Below, in pieces: positions 9,553 through 17,706 of a stretch of 64,000 nt of DNA. The stretch lies in NCBI GenBank assembly GCA_903830655.1, contig CAIKUQ010000048.1, positions 1-64,000 of the forward strand, given 5' to 3'. How positions within the stretch are numbered: position 1 is the first letter of the stretch; each line of letters starts with the position of its first letter. Both the position numbers and the translations under genes were made by a program. The DNA is from an uncultured Actinomycetes bacterium. Lineage in GTDB: Bacteria > Actinomycetota > Acidimicrobiia > Acidimicrobiales > RAAP-2. The notes beneath the pieces were generated by a model that had not been told where the DNA came from, searched no databases, and saw only the letters and a list, made by a program, of their open reading frames with translations.

Positions 9553-10112
9553 CAACGACACAGCGTCCACGTCTAAAGGCTCGTTTCGACTCTGAGCTGC
9601 GTGAGCAGCTCAAGGCCGATCTTGGTCTGGACAACATCATGCAGGTCCCAACCCTGGAAAAGATTGTTCTTAACTCCGGTGTGGGCCGCGCGACCCAGCA
9701 GGCTTCGTTGCTTGAAGGCGCTCAGCGTGACCTCGAGCTCATCACTGGCCAAAAGCCAATCGTGACTCGCGCCAAGAAGTCCATCGCTTCGTTCAAGTTG
9801 CGCGAAGAGCAGCCCATCGGCGTGAAGGTCACCTTGCGTGGCGACCGCGCTTGGGAGTTCTTCGACCGCCTGTTGAGCTTGGCTATCCCACGTATCCGCG
9901 ACTTCCGTGGATTGTCACCCAAGTCCTTCGATGGTCGTGGCAACTACACCTTCGGTGTTAACGACCAGTTGATCTTCCCCGAGATCGACTACGACAAGAT
10001 TGATGCCCCTCGTGGATTCGACATCACGATTGTCACCAGCGCAACAACTGATGAGCAGGGGCGTGCATTCTTGCGCGCTTACGGCTTCCCCTTCAAGCAG
10101 GAGATTCGATAG
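9549..10112 (+). CDS. rplE: 50S ribosomal protein L5
   Basis: L5 binds 5S rRNA and contacts the P-site tRNA. The 187 residues match the family (LENIM-type [60 protein letters not shown]). I chose ATG 9549, which overlaps the rplX stop as ATGA; the frame is open upstream to a TTG at 9525, but those codons lie inside rplX and resemble no L5. Confidence 0.97.
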   Translation: MTTTQRPRLKARFDSELREQLKADLGLDNIMQVPTLEKIVLNSGVGRATQQASLLEGAQRDLELITGQKPIVTRAKKSIASFKLREEQPIGVKVTLRGDRAWEFFDRLLSLAIPRIRDFRGLSPKSFDGRGNYTFGVNDQLIFPEIDYDKIDAPRGFDITIVTSATTDEQGRAFLRAYGFPFKQEIR

Positions 10113-10114
10113 TC

Positions 10115-10300
10115 ATGGCTAAAAAAGCTCTTCGTATCAAGCAGGCCAAGACGCCTAAGTTCTCAACTCGTGCCTACACGCGTTGTGAGCGTTGTGGACG
10201 TCCACGTTCTGTGTACCGCAAGTTCGGCCTGTGCCGTATCTGCTTGCGTCAGATGGTCCACGCCGGCGAAGTTCCCGGCGTGACGAAGGCAAGTTGGTAG
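10115..10300 (+). CDS. rpsN: 30S ribosomal protein S14, zinc-binding (type Z)
   Basis: S14 of the 30S head. The 61-residue zinc form has ligands in CERCGRP and CRICLRQ (C-x2-C, 12 residues, C-x2-C). Many actinobacteria also carry a longer Cys-free paralogue used under zinc limitation; none is seen in this window. The gene starts 2 bp after rplE. The Shine-Dalgarno sequence of rpsH (AGGAGG) begins at its stop codon. Confidence 0.97.
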   Translation: MAKKALRIKQAKTPKFSTRAYTRCERCGRPRSVYRKFGLCRICLRQMVHAGEVPGVTKASW

Positions 10301-10310
10301 GAGGACTGTT

Positions 10311-10715
10311 ATGACAATGACTGACCCAATCGCCGACATGCTGACCCGCATTCGTAACGCCAACTCGGCGATGTTCGACACTGTTTCGATGCCTTCATCG
10401 AAGCTCAAGGAGAACCTCGCTAAGTTGCTGCTCAAGGAAGGCTTCATCGCCGGATATGTCACCAACAAGGTTGAGGGCAAGCCCGGTAACCAGCTAGTGA
10501 TCACCTTGAAGTACTCCGAGGACCGCGTCAAGACCATCGTTGGTATCAAGCGAGTCTCCAAGCCCGGACTACGCATTTACCGCAAGTCCGACCAGATGCC
10601 CAAGGTACTTGGTGGCGTCGGCGTAGCCGTCGTCTCCACGAGCCATGGTCTTATGACCGACCGCGAAGCCCGCAAGGCCAAGCTCGGTGGTGAGGTGCTT
10701 TGTTATGTCTGGTAA
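10311..10715 (+). CDS. rpsH: 30S ribosomal protein S8
   Basis: S8 binds the central domain of 16S rRNA; in E. coli it represses the spc operon. The 134 residues include [40 protein letters not shown] and the GEVLCYVW end. ATG 10311 is chosen over ATG 10317 because the AGGAGG is better spaced for it. Confidence 0.98.
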   Translation: MTMTDPIADMLTRIRNANSAMFDTVSMPSSKLKENLAKLLLKEGFIAGYVTNKVEGKPGNQLVITLKYSEDRVKTIVGIKRVSKPGLRIYRKSDQMPKVLGGVGVAVVSTSHGLMTDREARKAKLGGEVLCYVW

Positions 10716-10745
10716 CGCAACTTTGATGACAAAGGAAGGTCGCTA

Positions 10746-11285
10746 ATGTCGCGCATCGGCCGTAATCCAATCACCGTCCCCAGCGGCGTCACCATTGACG
10801 TCGCGGGCGACAAGGTCACCGTTAAGGGCCCTAATGCCACGATGGTCCGCACTCTGCCCGGTGGTATCACCGTGGCGCAAGAGGGCGACGTACTCACCGT
10901 GGACCGTGTCGACGACGAGACCCAGCACAAGGCCCTGCACGGGCTTACCCGCACGCTGATCTCCAACATGGTGGTCGGCGTGACAACGGGCTGGACCAAG
11001 GAACTCGAGATTCAGGGCGTGGGTTACCGCGCCGCCGCCGGTGGACCCGGTGTACTGGACCTCGCTTTGGGCTTCTCGCACCCCGTAAAGTTCACCGCAC
11101 CCCAGGGTGTGACCTTTGAAGTTCCCGCGCCTACGCGCGTGATCATCAAGGGACCAGACAAGGAAGTCGTCGGCCAAGTCGCCGCGTCAATCCGCAAGAT
11201 CCGTAAGCCTGAGCCCTACAAGGGTAAGGGTGTGCGCTACCTCGGTGAACGAGTTATGCGCAAGGCTGGAAAGGCTGCGAAGTAA
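10746..11285 (+). CDS. rplF: 50S ribosomal protein L6
   Basis: L6 lies near the factor-binding site of the 50S subunit. The 179 residues include [20 protein letters not shown] and the C-terminal signature [21 protein letters not shown] 30-bp spacer with AAAGGAAGG precedes it, one of the larger gaps inside this operon. The stop overlaps the rplR start. Confidence 0.98.
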   Translation: MSRIGRNPITVPSGVTIDVAGDKVTVKGPNATMVRTLPGGITVAQEGDVLTVDRVDDETQHKALHGLTRTLISNMVVGVTTGWTKELEIQGVGYRAAAGGPGVLDLALGFSHPVKFTAPQGVTFEVPAPTRVIIKGPDKEVVGQVAASIRKIRKPEPYKGKGVRYLGERVMRKAGKAAK

Positions 11286-11641
11286 TGGCACGTACTACCC
11301 GTGAACTGCGCATCCGTCGACACGAGCGCCTTCGTCGCCGTCTCGCCGGTACCGCTGCTCGTCCTCGCGTGGCGGTAAGCCGCACGAACAAGCACATCTC
11401 CGCTCAGATCATCGACGACCAGGCGGGCCGCACGTTGGCCGCCGCCTCATCGGTGGAAACTGCGTTGAAGAGCACCAACGGTGGAAACATCGATGGCGCC
11501 AAGGCTGTAGCGAAGCTCCTCGCGGAGCGCGCCAAGGCTGCCCAGATTTCTACCGTGGTCTTCGACCGCGGTGGTTTTGACTACCACGGTCGCGTTGCGG
11601 CCTTTGCTGACACATTGCGTGAAGGTGGATTGGAGTTCTAA
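11285..11641 (+). CDS. rplR: 50S ribosomal protein L18
   Basis: L18 brings 5S rRNA to the large subunit. The 118 residues contain [40 protein letters not shown] and the C-terminal [20 protein letters not shown]. One-base TAATG overlaps join it to rplF and rpsE. Confidence 0.98.
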   Translation: MARTTRELRIRRHERLRRRLAGTAARPRVAVSRTNKHISAQIIDDQAGRTLAAASSVETALKSTNGGNIDGAKAVAKLLAERAKAAQISTVVFDRGGFDYHGRVAAFADTLREGGLEF

Positions 11642-12201
11642 TGACTACTACTGAGCTGGAACAATTTGAAGAGCGCACCATCAAGGTGAACCGCGTGTCC
11701 AAGGTGGTAAAGGGTGGACGGCGTTTCTCCTTCACCGCACTTATGGTGATTGGTGATGGCAAGGGTCGTGTCGGCCTGGGTTACGGCAAGGCCAAAGAAG
11801 CAGGTCTCGCCGTGCAAAAAGGCATCGAAGAGGCTCGCAAGAATCTGTTCGAAGTGCCACTGGCTGGAACCACCATCGTGTACCCCGTCATCGGTGAAGC
11901 CGGTGCTGGTCGTGTACTGATGAAGCCCGCTGCTCCCGGTACCGGTGTTATTGCCGGTGGGGCCGCACGAGCGATTTTGGAAATGGCCGGCGTTAAGGAC
12001 ATCATCGCAAAGTCGCTGGGTTCGGCTAACGGCATCAACGTGGCTCACGCCACCATTCAAGGCTTGAAGCAACTTCGTACCCCAGAACAGATCGCCGCCG
12101 CTCGTGGCAAGGCAATGGATGAAGTGACCCCCTCGGGAACTTTGCGCGCCTACCGTGAGCGTCAGCGCGAGAGCGACTTGTTCAAAGTAAGTGAGGCGTA
12201 A
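11641..12201 (+). CDS. rpsE: 30S ribosomal protein S5
   Basis: S5 acts in decoding fidelity and mRNA entry. It contains the dsRNA-binding-like N-domain ([40 protein letters not shown]) and the C-domain ([40 protein letters not shown]). The 186 residues are in the family range. rpmD starts 2 bp after the stop. Confidence 0.98.
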   Translation: MTTTELEQFEERTIKVNRVSKVVKGGRRFSFTALMVIGDGKGRVGLGYGKAKEAGLAVQKGIEEARKNLFEVPLAGTTIVYPVIGEAGAGRVLMKPAAPGTGVIAGGAARAILEMAGVKDIIAKSLGSANGINVAHATIQGLKQLRTPEQIAAARGKAMDEVTPSGTLRAYRERQRESDLFKVSEA

Positions 12202-12203
12202 TC

Positions 12204-12386
12204 ATGGCTCAGTTGAAAGTAACGCAAACACGTTCTGGCATCGCCACTAAGCCCAAGCACCGCGCTAACTTGCGCGCGTTGGGGCTGCGCGGTATTGGCC
12301 AAAGCAACCTGTTGCCTGATCGTCCAGAAATCCGCGGCATGATTGCTCGTGTTCCGCACCTTGTGAAAGTAGAAGAGGTCAACTAA
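12204..12386 (+). CDS. rpmD: 50S ribosomal protein L30
   Basis: L30 is a small 50S protein. The 60 residues match the family: LKVTQTRSGIATKPKHRANL, ALGLRGIGQSNLLPDRPEIR, GMIARVPHLVKVEEV. The stop overlaps the rplO ATG. Confidence 0.97.
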   Translation: MAQLKVTQTRSGIATKPKHRANLRALGLRGIGQSNLLPDRPEIRGMIARVPHLVKVEEVN

Positions 12387-12871
12387 TGAAGTTGCACGAA
12401 CTTAAGTCACCAGAAGGTTCGATTAAGCGCAAGCGCATCGTCGGCCGTGGTATCGGTGGTAAGGGTGGAAAGACTGCCGGCCGTGGTACCAAGGGTCAAA
12501 AGGCGCGTCGCCAGATTCCTGCGGGTTTCGAAGGTGGACAGCTGCCCTTGATGCAGCGCGTACCGAAGTTGAAGGGTTTCACCAACCCCTTCCGCGTCGA
12601 ATACACCCCCGTCAACGTTGACGCCCTCGCTCTTTTGGGCGTAAGCGACATCACCTTTGACGTCTTGGTCGCTAACGGCCTGGTCGGCAAGAAGGAATTC
12701 GTCAAGATCCTCGGTCGTGGAGAGCTCAGCGCACAGCTGAACGTTTCTGCTCACGCTTTCTCCCAGTCGGCCAAGGCCGCTATTGAGAAGGCTGGTGGAA
12801 CCACCACTGTTTTGGACAAGCCCTTCAAGGTACGTCCCGCAGCGTCGGGCAACCAGCACCAGAACCGGTAG
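12386..12871 (+). CDS. rplO: 50S ribosomal protein L15
   Basis: L15 is a late-assembly 50S protein. The glycine-rich N-terminus (GIGGKGGKTAGRGTKGQKAR), GFEGGQLPLMQRVPKLKGF and the C-terminal domain give 161 residues, slightly long. As in most bacteria it directly precedes secY, here by 9 bp. Confidence 0.97.
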   Translation: MKLHELKSPEGSIKRKRIVGRGIGGKGGKTAGRGTKGQKARRQIPAGFEGGQLPLMQRVPKLKGFTNPFRVEYTPVNVDALALLGVSDITFDVLVANGLVGKKEFVKILGRGELSAQLNVSAHAFSQSAKAAIEKAGGTTTVLDKPFKVRPAASGNQHQNR

Positions 12872-12880
12872 GTTTTTTAA

Positions 12881-14170
12881 GTGTTCAGTCGCCTCGCCAA
12901 TATCTTCCGTGTTGCGGATCTTCGCAACAAGGTCATCTTCACCGTTTCGGTCATCTGCTTGTACCAATTAGGTGCAAACTTGCCGATTCCCGGTGTGAGT
13001 TGGAGCCAGGTCACGCTCTTGCAGGCCAAGGCGAGTTCTTCGGGTGTGCTGGGCTTCTTGAACCTTTTTTCCGGTGGTGCGTTGACTCGCTTGGCGGTCT
13101 TCGGACTCGGTGTTATGCCCTACATCACCTCGTCAATCGTTATTCAACTTTTGACTGGTGTTATTCCTAAGCTCGCCGTGTGGCGTGACGAGGGTGCCAC
13201 GGGACAAAAGAAGATCACCCAAACGACTCGTTACTTGACCATCGGGCTTGCCCTCTTGCAGTCCACCGGACTCGTGTACGCCTTCCACGGCCACGACCAG
13301 GCTCTCTTGGGCTACACCATTGACTTGATCCCGAAGTTCAACCTCTGGTTGGGCCTGTTCATGGTGCTCACCATGACCGCGGGAACGGCCTTTGTTATGT
13401 GGCTCGCTGAACTCATTACCCAGCGTGGTATTGGTCAGGGTATGTCGCTGCTCATTTTCGCCAACGTAGTTGCGGGCATGCCCAGTGGTGGTCACGCCGT
13501 TTGGCTCGAAGGTGGCCCCGCCAAGTTCACAATCATCTTGCTCGTTTCGCTAGCGCTACTCGTACTGATTGTCTTTATGGACAACGGACAGCGCCGCATT
13601 CCAGTGACCTTCGCTCGTCGTGTCGTTGGTCGAAAGGAAATGGGCGGAAACTCCACCTACATTCCGTTGAAGGTAAACCAGTCGGGTGTTATTCCGATTA
13701 TCTTCGCCTCATCCGTTCTCTACATCCCAGTGCTGTTGTCGAACATCGTGCCCTGGGCGAGCTTCACCTCTTTTGTGAATAACTCACTTCGCCCGACGAG
13801 CTTCTTCTATATCGCCACTGACTTCCTGCTCATCTTGGGCTTCACTTTCTTCTACGTCTACATCGCCTTCGAACCTCACCAACAGGCCGAGATGTTGCGC
13901 CAGCAGGGTGGATTTGTCCCCGGAATTCGCCCCGGACAGCCCACTGAGCGTTACTTCGCCAAGATGCTCAGCCGCTTGACCGTGGTCGGCGCCCTCTTCC
14001 TGGCTTCGGTAGCGGTTATACCGTCGATCCTGATGGCCCTGTGGTCGATCAACAAATTCCCGTACTACGGAACAACCTTATTGATTGCGGTGGGTGTGGC
14101 TCTTGAAACCATGCGTCAGATCGACTCACAACTGATGATGCGTAACTACGAAGGCTTCTTGAAGCGCTAG
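12881..14170 (+). CDS. secY: Protein translocase channel subunit SecY
   Basis: Channel of the Sec translocon in the inner membrane. The 429 residues hold about ten transmembrane helices. Family sequences include LYQLGANLPIPGVSW, LNLFSGGALTRLAVFGLGVM, the cytoplasmic loop RRIPVTFARRVVGRK and the C-terminal QQGGFVPGIRPGQPTERYFA. It starts with GTG 9 bp after rplO, and no better start lies upstream. Ribosomal-protein linkage and the gap of 2 bp to adk are the standard spc-operon arrangement. Confidence 0.98.
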   Translation: MFSRLANIFRVADLRNKVIFTVSVICLYQLGANLPIPGVSWSQVTLLQAKASSSGVLGFLNLFSGGALTRLAVFGLGVMPYITSSIVIQLLTGVIPKLAVWRDEGATGQKKITQTTRYLTIGLALLQSTGLVYAFHGHDQALLGYTIDLIPKFNLWLGLFMVLTMTAGTAFVMWLAELITQRGIGQGMSLLIFANVVAGMPSGGHAVWLEGGPAKFTIILLVSLALLVLIVFMDNGQRRIPVTFARRVVGRKEMGGNSTYIPLKVNQSGVIPIIFASSVLYIPVLLSNIVPWASFTSFVNNSLRPTSFFYIATDFLLILGFTFFYVYIAFEPHQQAEMLRQQGGFVPGIRPGQPTERYFAKMLSRLTVVGALFLASVAVIPSILMALWSINKFPYYGTTLLIAVGVALETMRQIDSQLMMRNYEGFLKR

Positions 14171-14172
14171 TT

Positions 14173-14832
14173 ATGACATCACGACTAAACCTCGTGATCC
14201 TTGGTATTCAAGGAGCGGGCAAGGGGACCCAGTGTAAGCGCCTAAGCGCAACCTACGCGATTCCTCACGTCTCCACCGGCGATATTCTTCGCGCCGCTAT
14301 TAAGGACCAAACCCCACTCGGCCTCGAGGTTGAAGGAATTTTGGCCGAGGGTGGACTCGTGAATGACGACTTGGTAAACCGCTTGGTCGAAGATCGCTTC
14401 AAGCAGGCCGACGCGGGCAAGGGCGCATTGCTCGACGGTTTCCCCCGCACTATTGGTCAGGCCGAAGCACTTGACGAAATCTTGGGTGAAGACGGCATCA
14501 AGCTCTGCATCAACCTCGATGCGCCCATTGAACTCGTTACCGACCGTCTTTCTCGCCGCCGCGTCTGCCAAGAGTGTGGGCATATCTACAACGACTCCGA
14601 TTTGGCTTCGATTTCGGGGGAGTGTGAGAAGTGTGGCGGACCAGTCATTCAGCGCTCTGATGACACCGCCGACTCGATTCGCCAGCGCCTCTCGCTCTAC
14701 GAGCGTGATACCGCACCTCTCCTTCACTACTACGAAGAGCGCGGACTACTCGTAACCCTCAACGCCGATCAGAGTGTGGACGAAGTTACCGTCGAAATTG
14801 AACAGGTCCTCGCCGAGCGAGGTCTCGTGTGA
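14173..14832 (+). CDS. adk: Adenylate kinase (zinc LID type)
   Basis: Interconverts ATP + AMP and 2 ADP. The P-loop is GIQGAGKGT (residues 11-19), followed by the AMP-binding VSTGDILRAAI and DGFPRTIGQAE. The LID domain keeps four cysteines as C-x2-C pairs (VCQECGHIYN and ECEKCGGPV), the zinc-binding long form. The 219 residues match that form. The stop overlaps the map GTG start by 4 bp. Confidence 0.98.
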   Translation: MTSRLNLVILGIQGAGKGTQCKRLSATYAIPHVSTGDILRAAIKDQTPLGLEVEGILAEGGLVNDDLVNRLVEDRFKQADAGKGALLDGFPRTIGQAEALDEILGEDGIKLCINLDAPIELVTDRLSRRRVCQECGHIYNDSDLASISGECEKCGGPVIQRSDDTADSIRQRLSLYERDTAPLLHYYEERGLLVTLNADQSVDEVTVEIEQVLAERGLV

Positions 14833-15569
14833 GGCGAAACGCTGACGAATTAAACAAGATGCGCAAGGCGGGCAAAGTAGTTGCCGAGATGCACGAAGCG
14901 ACCCGCGCCGCTATTCGGCCCGGCATTACAACCATGGACCTCAACAATGTCGCCGCCGCGGTTATCGAAAAGCGCGGGGCTCGCTCTAACTTCTTGAATT
15001 ACCACGGCTTTCCGGCCGTAATCTGCACCAGCCCTAATGACATGATCGTTCACGGCATTCCTGGTGACTATATCCTCCAAGAGGGCGACATTATTTCTGT
15101 TGATTGTGGCGCCATCGTTGAGGGATATCACGGGGACGCCGCCTATACCGCCGGCGTTGGTGAGATCTCGGCTGTGGCGAAAAAACTCATTGAGGTCACC
15201 GAACGCTCGATGTGGGCTGGTATTGAGCAACTCACCATTGGTAATCGTCTCCACGAGGTTGGCCGTGCGGTACAAAACCTTGCTGAAGCAGCCGGGTATG
15301 GAGTGGTCCGCGAGTATGTCGGGCACGCCATCGGCACCGCCATGCACGAGATGCCCCAAGTGCCCAACTACTGGCCCGGCACTCCGGGACCAACCTTGAA
15401 AGAGGGCATGGTCTTTGCCGTTGAGCCAATGATTAATGTTGGTGGTATTGATTCGTACGTTCTCGAAGACGGCTGGGGCGTAATGACCAAAGACGGTTCA
15501 CTCTCGGCGCACTTTGAACACACCATCGCCGTGACTGAAGATGGCCCCGAGGTCTTTACGGTTCTTTAG
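14829..15569 (+). CDS. map: Methionine aminopeptidase, type I
   Basis: Removes the N-terminal Met from nascent proteins, using two divalent metals. The family sequences NYHGFPAVICTSPNDMIVHG, SVDCGAIVEGYHGDAAYTAG, EYVGHAIGTAMHEMPQVPNY and GMVFAVEPMINVG contain the five metal ligands (two Asp, His, two Glu). The 246 residues lack the N-terminal zinc-finger extension. The GTG start overlaps adk. The 3' end overlaps the convergent response-regulator gene by 4 bp. Confidence 0.97.
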   Translation: MRRNADELNKMRKAGKVVAEMHEATRAAIRPGITTMDLNNVAAAVIEKRGARSNFLNYHGFPAVICTSPNDMIVHGIPGDYILQEGDIISVDCGAIVEGYHGDAAYTAGVGEISAVAKKLIEVTERSMWAGIEQLTIGNRLHEVGRAVQNLAEAAGYGVVREYVGHAIGTAMHEMPQVPNYWPGTPGPTLKEGMVFAVEPMINVGGIDSYVLEDGWGVMTKDGSLSAHFEHTIAVTEDGPEVFTVL

Positions 15570-16219
15570 TCCAAGTCGCGCATGTTGCGATAACGACTGT
15601 AGGCAAAAAGCGCCGCTTCCGTCCGGCGGGTGAACCCCAGCTTGGAGAGCATCTTGGTGATGTAGTTCTTCACCGTCTTTTCCGCTAGGAACATCTCGGC
15701 CGCGATTTCTTTATTGGACATCCCTTCACCAATAAATGTCAGAATCTTTGCCTCTTGTGGACTGAGACTTTCAACTCGAACATCGTTGTCTAGATGGCGG
15801 AGTTGTCGAATAGTGGCTCGTTCGCGCTGCTCTTTTGATACCAGGGAGACACCTCGAGCGGCGCGAGAAATAGCCTCAATCAATTCGGTCTCATTCATGC
15901 TTTTGATCAAAAGTCCGCGCATTCCCGTGTCGACCGCACTAGTTAACATGACATCATCGAAGCGTGATCCAAGGAGCACGACATTGAGTTTGGGCCGAGC
16001 GTCGAGCAACCGACGCGCGAGTTCAAAGCCATTCCCGTCGGGAAGTTTCGCGGCGATGATCACCAAGTCGAGCCCCTTAGTGTTGAGGCTGAGCCCCTCT
16101 GCGATGGTGGAGGCTTCGCTGACGAGCTCGAAAACGGGGTGGTCGCGAAAGAGGTCTCGCAGCCCCCGCGAGGTCAGGAACTGCCCATCAATGACGGCAA
16201 TTCTGAGGGAATTGGTCAC
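15566..16219 (-). CDS. DevR/DosR-like response regulator with degenerate receiver
   Basis: NarL/LuxR-family DNA-binding regulator, 217 residues, GTG start. The receiver spans about residues 5-125 and the LuxR-type helix-turn-helix about 148-209 (NKEIAAEMFLAEKTVKNYIT). From memory it resembles mycobacterial DevR/DosR: AKLPDGNGFELARRLL beside DevR's VRLPDGNGIELC, and the MFLAEKTVKNY helix. The receiver active site is degraded: the phospho-acceptor Asp is Ala56 (DLVIIAAKLPDG), the acidic pair is Asp11-Gly12, and the switch Thr is Gly-Ser; the Lys (LLIKSM) remains. It is therefore probably not activated by aspartyl phosphorylation. A DosR-type palindrome lies 52 bp upstream, suggesting autoregulation. 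No histidine kinase is adjacent. Confidence 0.9.
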   Translation of the reverse strand: MTNSLRIAVIDGQFLTSRGLRDLFRDHPVFELVSEASTIAEGLSLNTKGLDLVIIAAKLPDGNGFELARRLLDARPKLNVVLLGSRFDDVMLTSAVDTGMRGLLIKSMNETELIEAISRAARGVSLVSKEQRERATIRQLRHLDNDVRVESLSPQEAKILTFIGEGMSNKEIAAEMFLAEKTVKNYITKMLSKLGFTRRTEAALFAYSRYRNMRDLD

Positions 16220-16271
16220 CAGATCGCTTCTTTCACAAACTGAAGCGTTCCACCTTGGGATTTCGAGCCAC

Positions 16272-16289
16272 TAGGGACTTTAGTCCCTA
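16272..16289. promoter_or_regulatory. DosR-type operator palindrome
   Basis: TAGGGACTTTAGTCCCTA: two 8-bp arms around TT. Its centre, GGGACTTTAGTCCC, fits the mycobacterial DosR box core GGGACTWWAGTCCC exactly. It lies 52 bp upstream of the GTG of the DosR-like regulator (minus strand) and 243 bp upstream of infA. The site is seen directly; the assignment rests on the published motif as I recall it and on the neighbouring DosR-like gene. Confidence 0.8.
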
Positions 16290-16410
16290 CTAGTAAAAAT
16301 CACTGGAAAATGAGGCTTTTCACCCACTTTGTCTCCGGAACCCCACGATGACGCCCAGGGCCATTCGAGGGGCGAGTATCGCCCAAAAGTCCGTGGCGGA
16401 GTGGGCGCTT

Positions 16411-16438
16411 TTGCGTTTTTTTGAAATTTCGGTAGAAT
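16411..16438 (+). promoter_or_regulatory. Candidate promoter of the infA-rpmJ-alpha operon
   Basis: TTGCGT (16411-16416), a 16-bp spacer and TAGAAT (16433-16438). This puts the transcript start about 85-90 bp before the infA start codon. A promoter is required here because the upstream gene runs the other way. Confidence 0.5.
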
Positions 16439-16532
16439 AGTCAACCGGTCCTAAAGCCAGCCTTTGAGACCGAACCCGTGAAAGAGCCTTATTCTTCCAC
16501 GCCCCCCGCAGTACGCAACAAGGAGAAAGAAC

Positions 16533-16757
16533 CTGAGTAAGCCAAAGGAAGACGCGTTCACCGTTGAGGGTACCGTTGTCGAACCACTACCGAACGCCAT
16601 GTTTCGAGTTGAACTCGAGAACGGTTACACCGTCCTCGCACACAGCTCGGGAAAAATGCGCATGCACCGCATCCGCATTCTCCCCGGAGACAAGGTCCAA
16701 GTGGAAATCACACCGTACGACATGACTCGTGGCCGCATCACCTACCGCTACAAATAA
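16533..16757 (+). CDS. infA: Translation initiation factor IF-1 (CTG start)
   Basis: IF-1 occupies the 30S A site during initiation. The 74-residue OB-fold protein is clear: [60 protein letters not shown]. The start is unusual. The frame is open from a TGA about 50 bp upstream, but holds no ATG, GTG or TTG before the conserved region. CTG 16533 sits 7 nt after AAGGAG and gives the expected N-terminus (SKPKEDAF). The first in-frame ATG (NAMFRVEL) would remove the first beta-strand. rpmJ follows after 30 bp. Confidence 0.93.
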   Translation: MSKPKEDAFTVEGTVVEPLPNAMFRVELENGYTVLAHSSGKMRMHRIRILPGDKVQVEITPYDMTRGRITYRYK

Positions 16758-16787
16758 TCAGGTTCTGAGAGATCGAGAAAGTTAAAC

Positions 16788-16901
16788 ATGAAAGTTCGCG
16801 CCAGCGTAAAAACCATGTGTGAAAAGTGCAAGGTCATTCGTCGTGCTGGTCACGTCCGTGTGATCTGTGAGAACCCGCGCCACAAGCAGCGTCAGGGCTA
16901 G
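16788..16901 (+). CDS. rpmJ: 50S ribosomal protein L36 (zinc-binding)
   Basis: Smallest 50S protein, 37 residues: [20 protein letters not shown] followed by [17 protein letters not shown]. The C-x2-C, Cys and His ligands of the zinc form are present. The ATG lies 30 bp after infA, and rpsM follows after 11 bp with GGAG in between. Confidence 0.97.
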   Translation: MKVRASVKTMCEKCKVIRRAGHVRVICENPRHKQRQG

Positions 16902-16912
16902 GAGAAAAAAAG

Positions 16913-17290
16913 ATGGCCCGTATTTCTGGTGTTGACATCCCACGCGAAAAGCGCACGGTGATTTCATTGACCTACATCTTTGGTGTTGGTCCAACCACTG
17001 CTAAAGAGATTTGTGCCGCAACTGGCGTTGACGAGTCAACTCGTGTCAAGGACTTGACCGAAGCTGATGTTAACAAGATGCGTGCGTACATTGATCAGAA
17101 CGTCACCGTAGAAGGTGACTTGCGTCGTGATGTCCAACAAGACATTAAGCGCAAGATGGAAATTAACTGCTTGCAGGGAATCCGTCACCGTAAGGGCCTG
17201 CCCGTTCGCGGACAACGCACTCGCACCAACGCACGAACTCGTAAGGGACCCAAGCGCACTGTCGCCGGTAAGAAGAAAGTAACCAAGTAA
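16913..17290 (+). CDS. rpsM: 30S ribosomal protein S13
   Basis: S13 of the 30S head contacts the P-site tRNA and bridge B1. The 125 residues begin [20 protein letters not shown] and contain [14 protein letters not shown], the [20 protein letters not shown] stretch and the basic tail [26 protein letters not shown] precedes the ATG. The stop overlaps the rpsK start. Confidence 0.98.
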   Translation: MARISGVDIPREKRTVISLTYIFGVGPTTAKEICAATGVDESTRVKDLTEADVNKMRAYIDQNVTVEGDLRRDVQQDIKRKMEINCLQGIRHRKGLPVRGQRTRTNARTRKGPKRTVAGKKKVTK

Positions 17291-17694
17291 TGGCCACCAA
17301 GTCCGCTGCTGGAGCTGTCCGTAAGCCTCGCAAGAAGGAACGTAAGAACGTTGCCTTCGGTGTGGCTCACATCAAGAGTTCCTTCAACAACACCATCGTT
17401 TCAATCACCGACCCCGAGGGCAACGTTGTTGCCTGGGCCTCATCGGGACAGGTTGGATTTAAGGGTTCGCGTAAGTCAACCCCCTACGCCGCTCAGCTCG
17501 CTGCTGAGAAGTGTGCCCGTGCCGCTATGGAGCACGGTGTGAAGAAAGTCGACGTACTAGTACGTGGTCCTGGATCAGGTCGCGAAACCGCGATTCGCTC
17601 TATCGCCGCGGCCGGTATCGAAGTTGTTGCCATCAAAGACGTGACGCCGTTGCCCCACAACGGTTGCCGTCCCAAGAAGCGCAAGCGCGCTTAA
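17290..17694 (+). CDS. rpsK: 30S ribosomal protein S11
   Basis: S11 of the 30S platform, in the mRNA exit region. The 134 residues contain [60 protein letters not shown] and the C-terminal [17 protein letters not shown]. The ATG overlaps the rpsM stop. Confidence 0.98.
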   Translation: MATKSAAGAVRKPRKKERKNVAFGVAHIKSSFNNTIVSITDPEGNVVAWASSGQVGFKGSRKSTPYAAQLAAEKCARAAMEHGVKKVDVLVRGPGSGRETAIRSIAAAGIEVVAIKDVTPLPHNGCRPKKRKRA

Positions 17695-17706
17695 GGAGTT
17701 AGGAAA

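Larger units (their letters stand above)
16220..16532. other. Intergenic region between the regulator gene and infA
   Basis: This 313-bp region has no convincing gene. It holds the DosR-type palindrome (16272-16289), a small hairpin (GGGCGA 16370-16375 with TCGCCC 16379-16384), a T-rich stretch (16409-16422) and the candidate infA promoter. The two flanking transcription units diverge from it. Confidence 0.7.

Noticed and set aside
12407..12967. Minus-strand open frame of 186 codons across rplO and secY
   Set aside because: It lies opposite two certain genes and its translation resembles nothing.
15714..16274. Plus-strand open frame of 186 codons
   Set aside because: It is opposite the response regulator, whose frame has clear receiver and LuxR domains.
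16272..16289. Palindrome considered as a terminator for map or the regulator
   Set aside because: Only 2 nt separate the arms, no T-run follows, and it lies upstream of the regulator, not at a 3' end; the DosR box explains it better.
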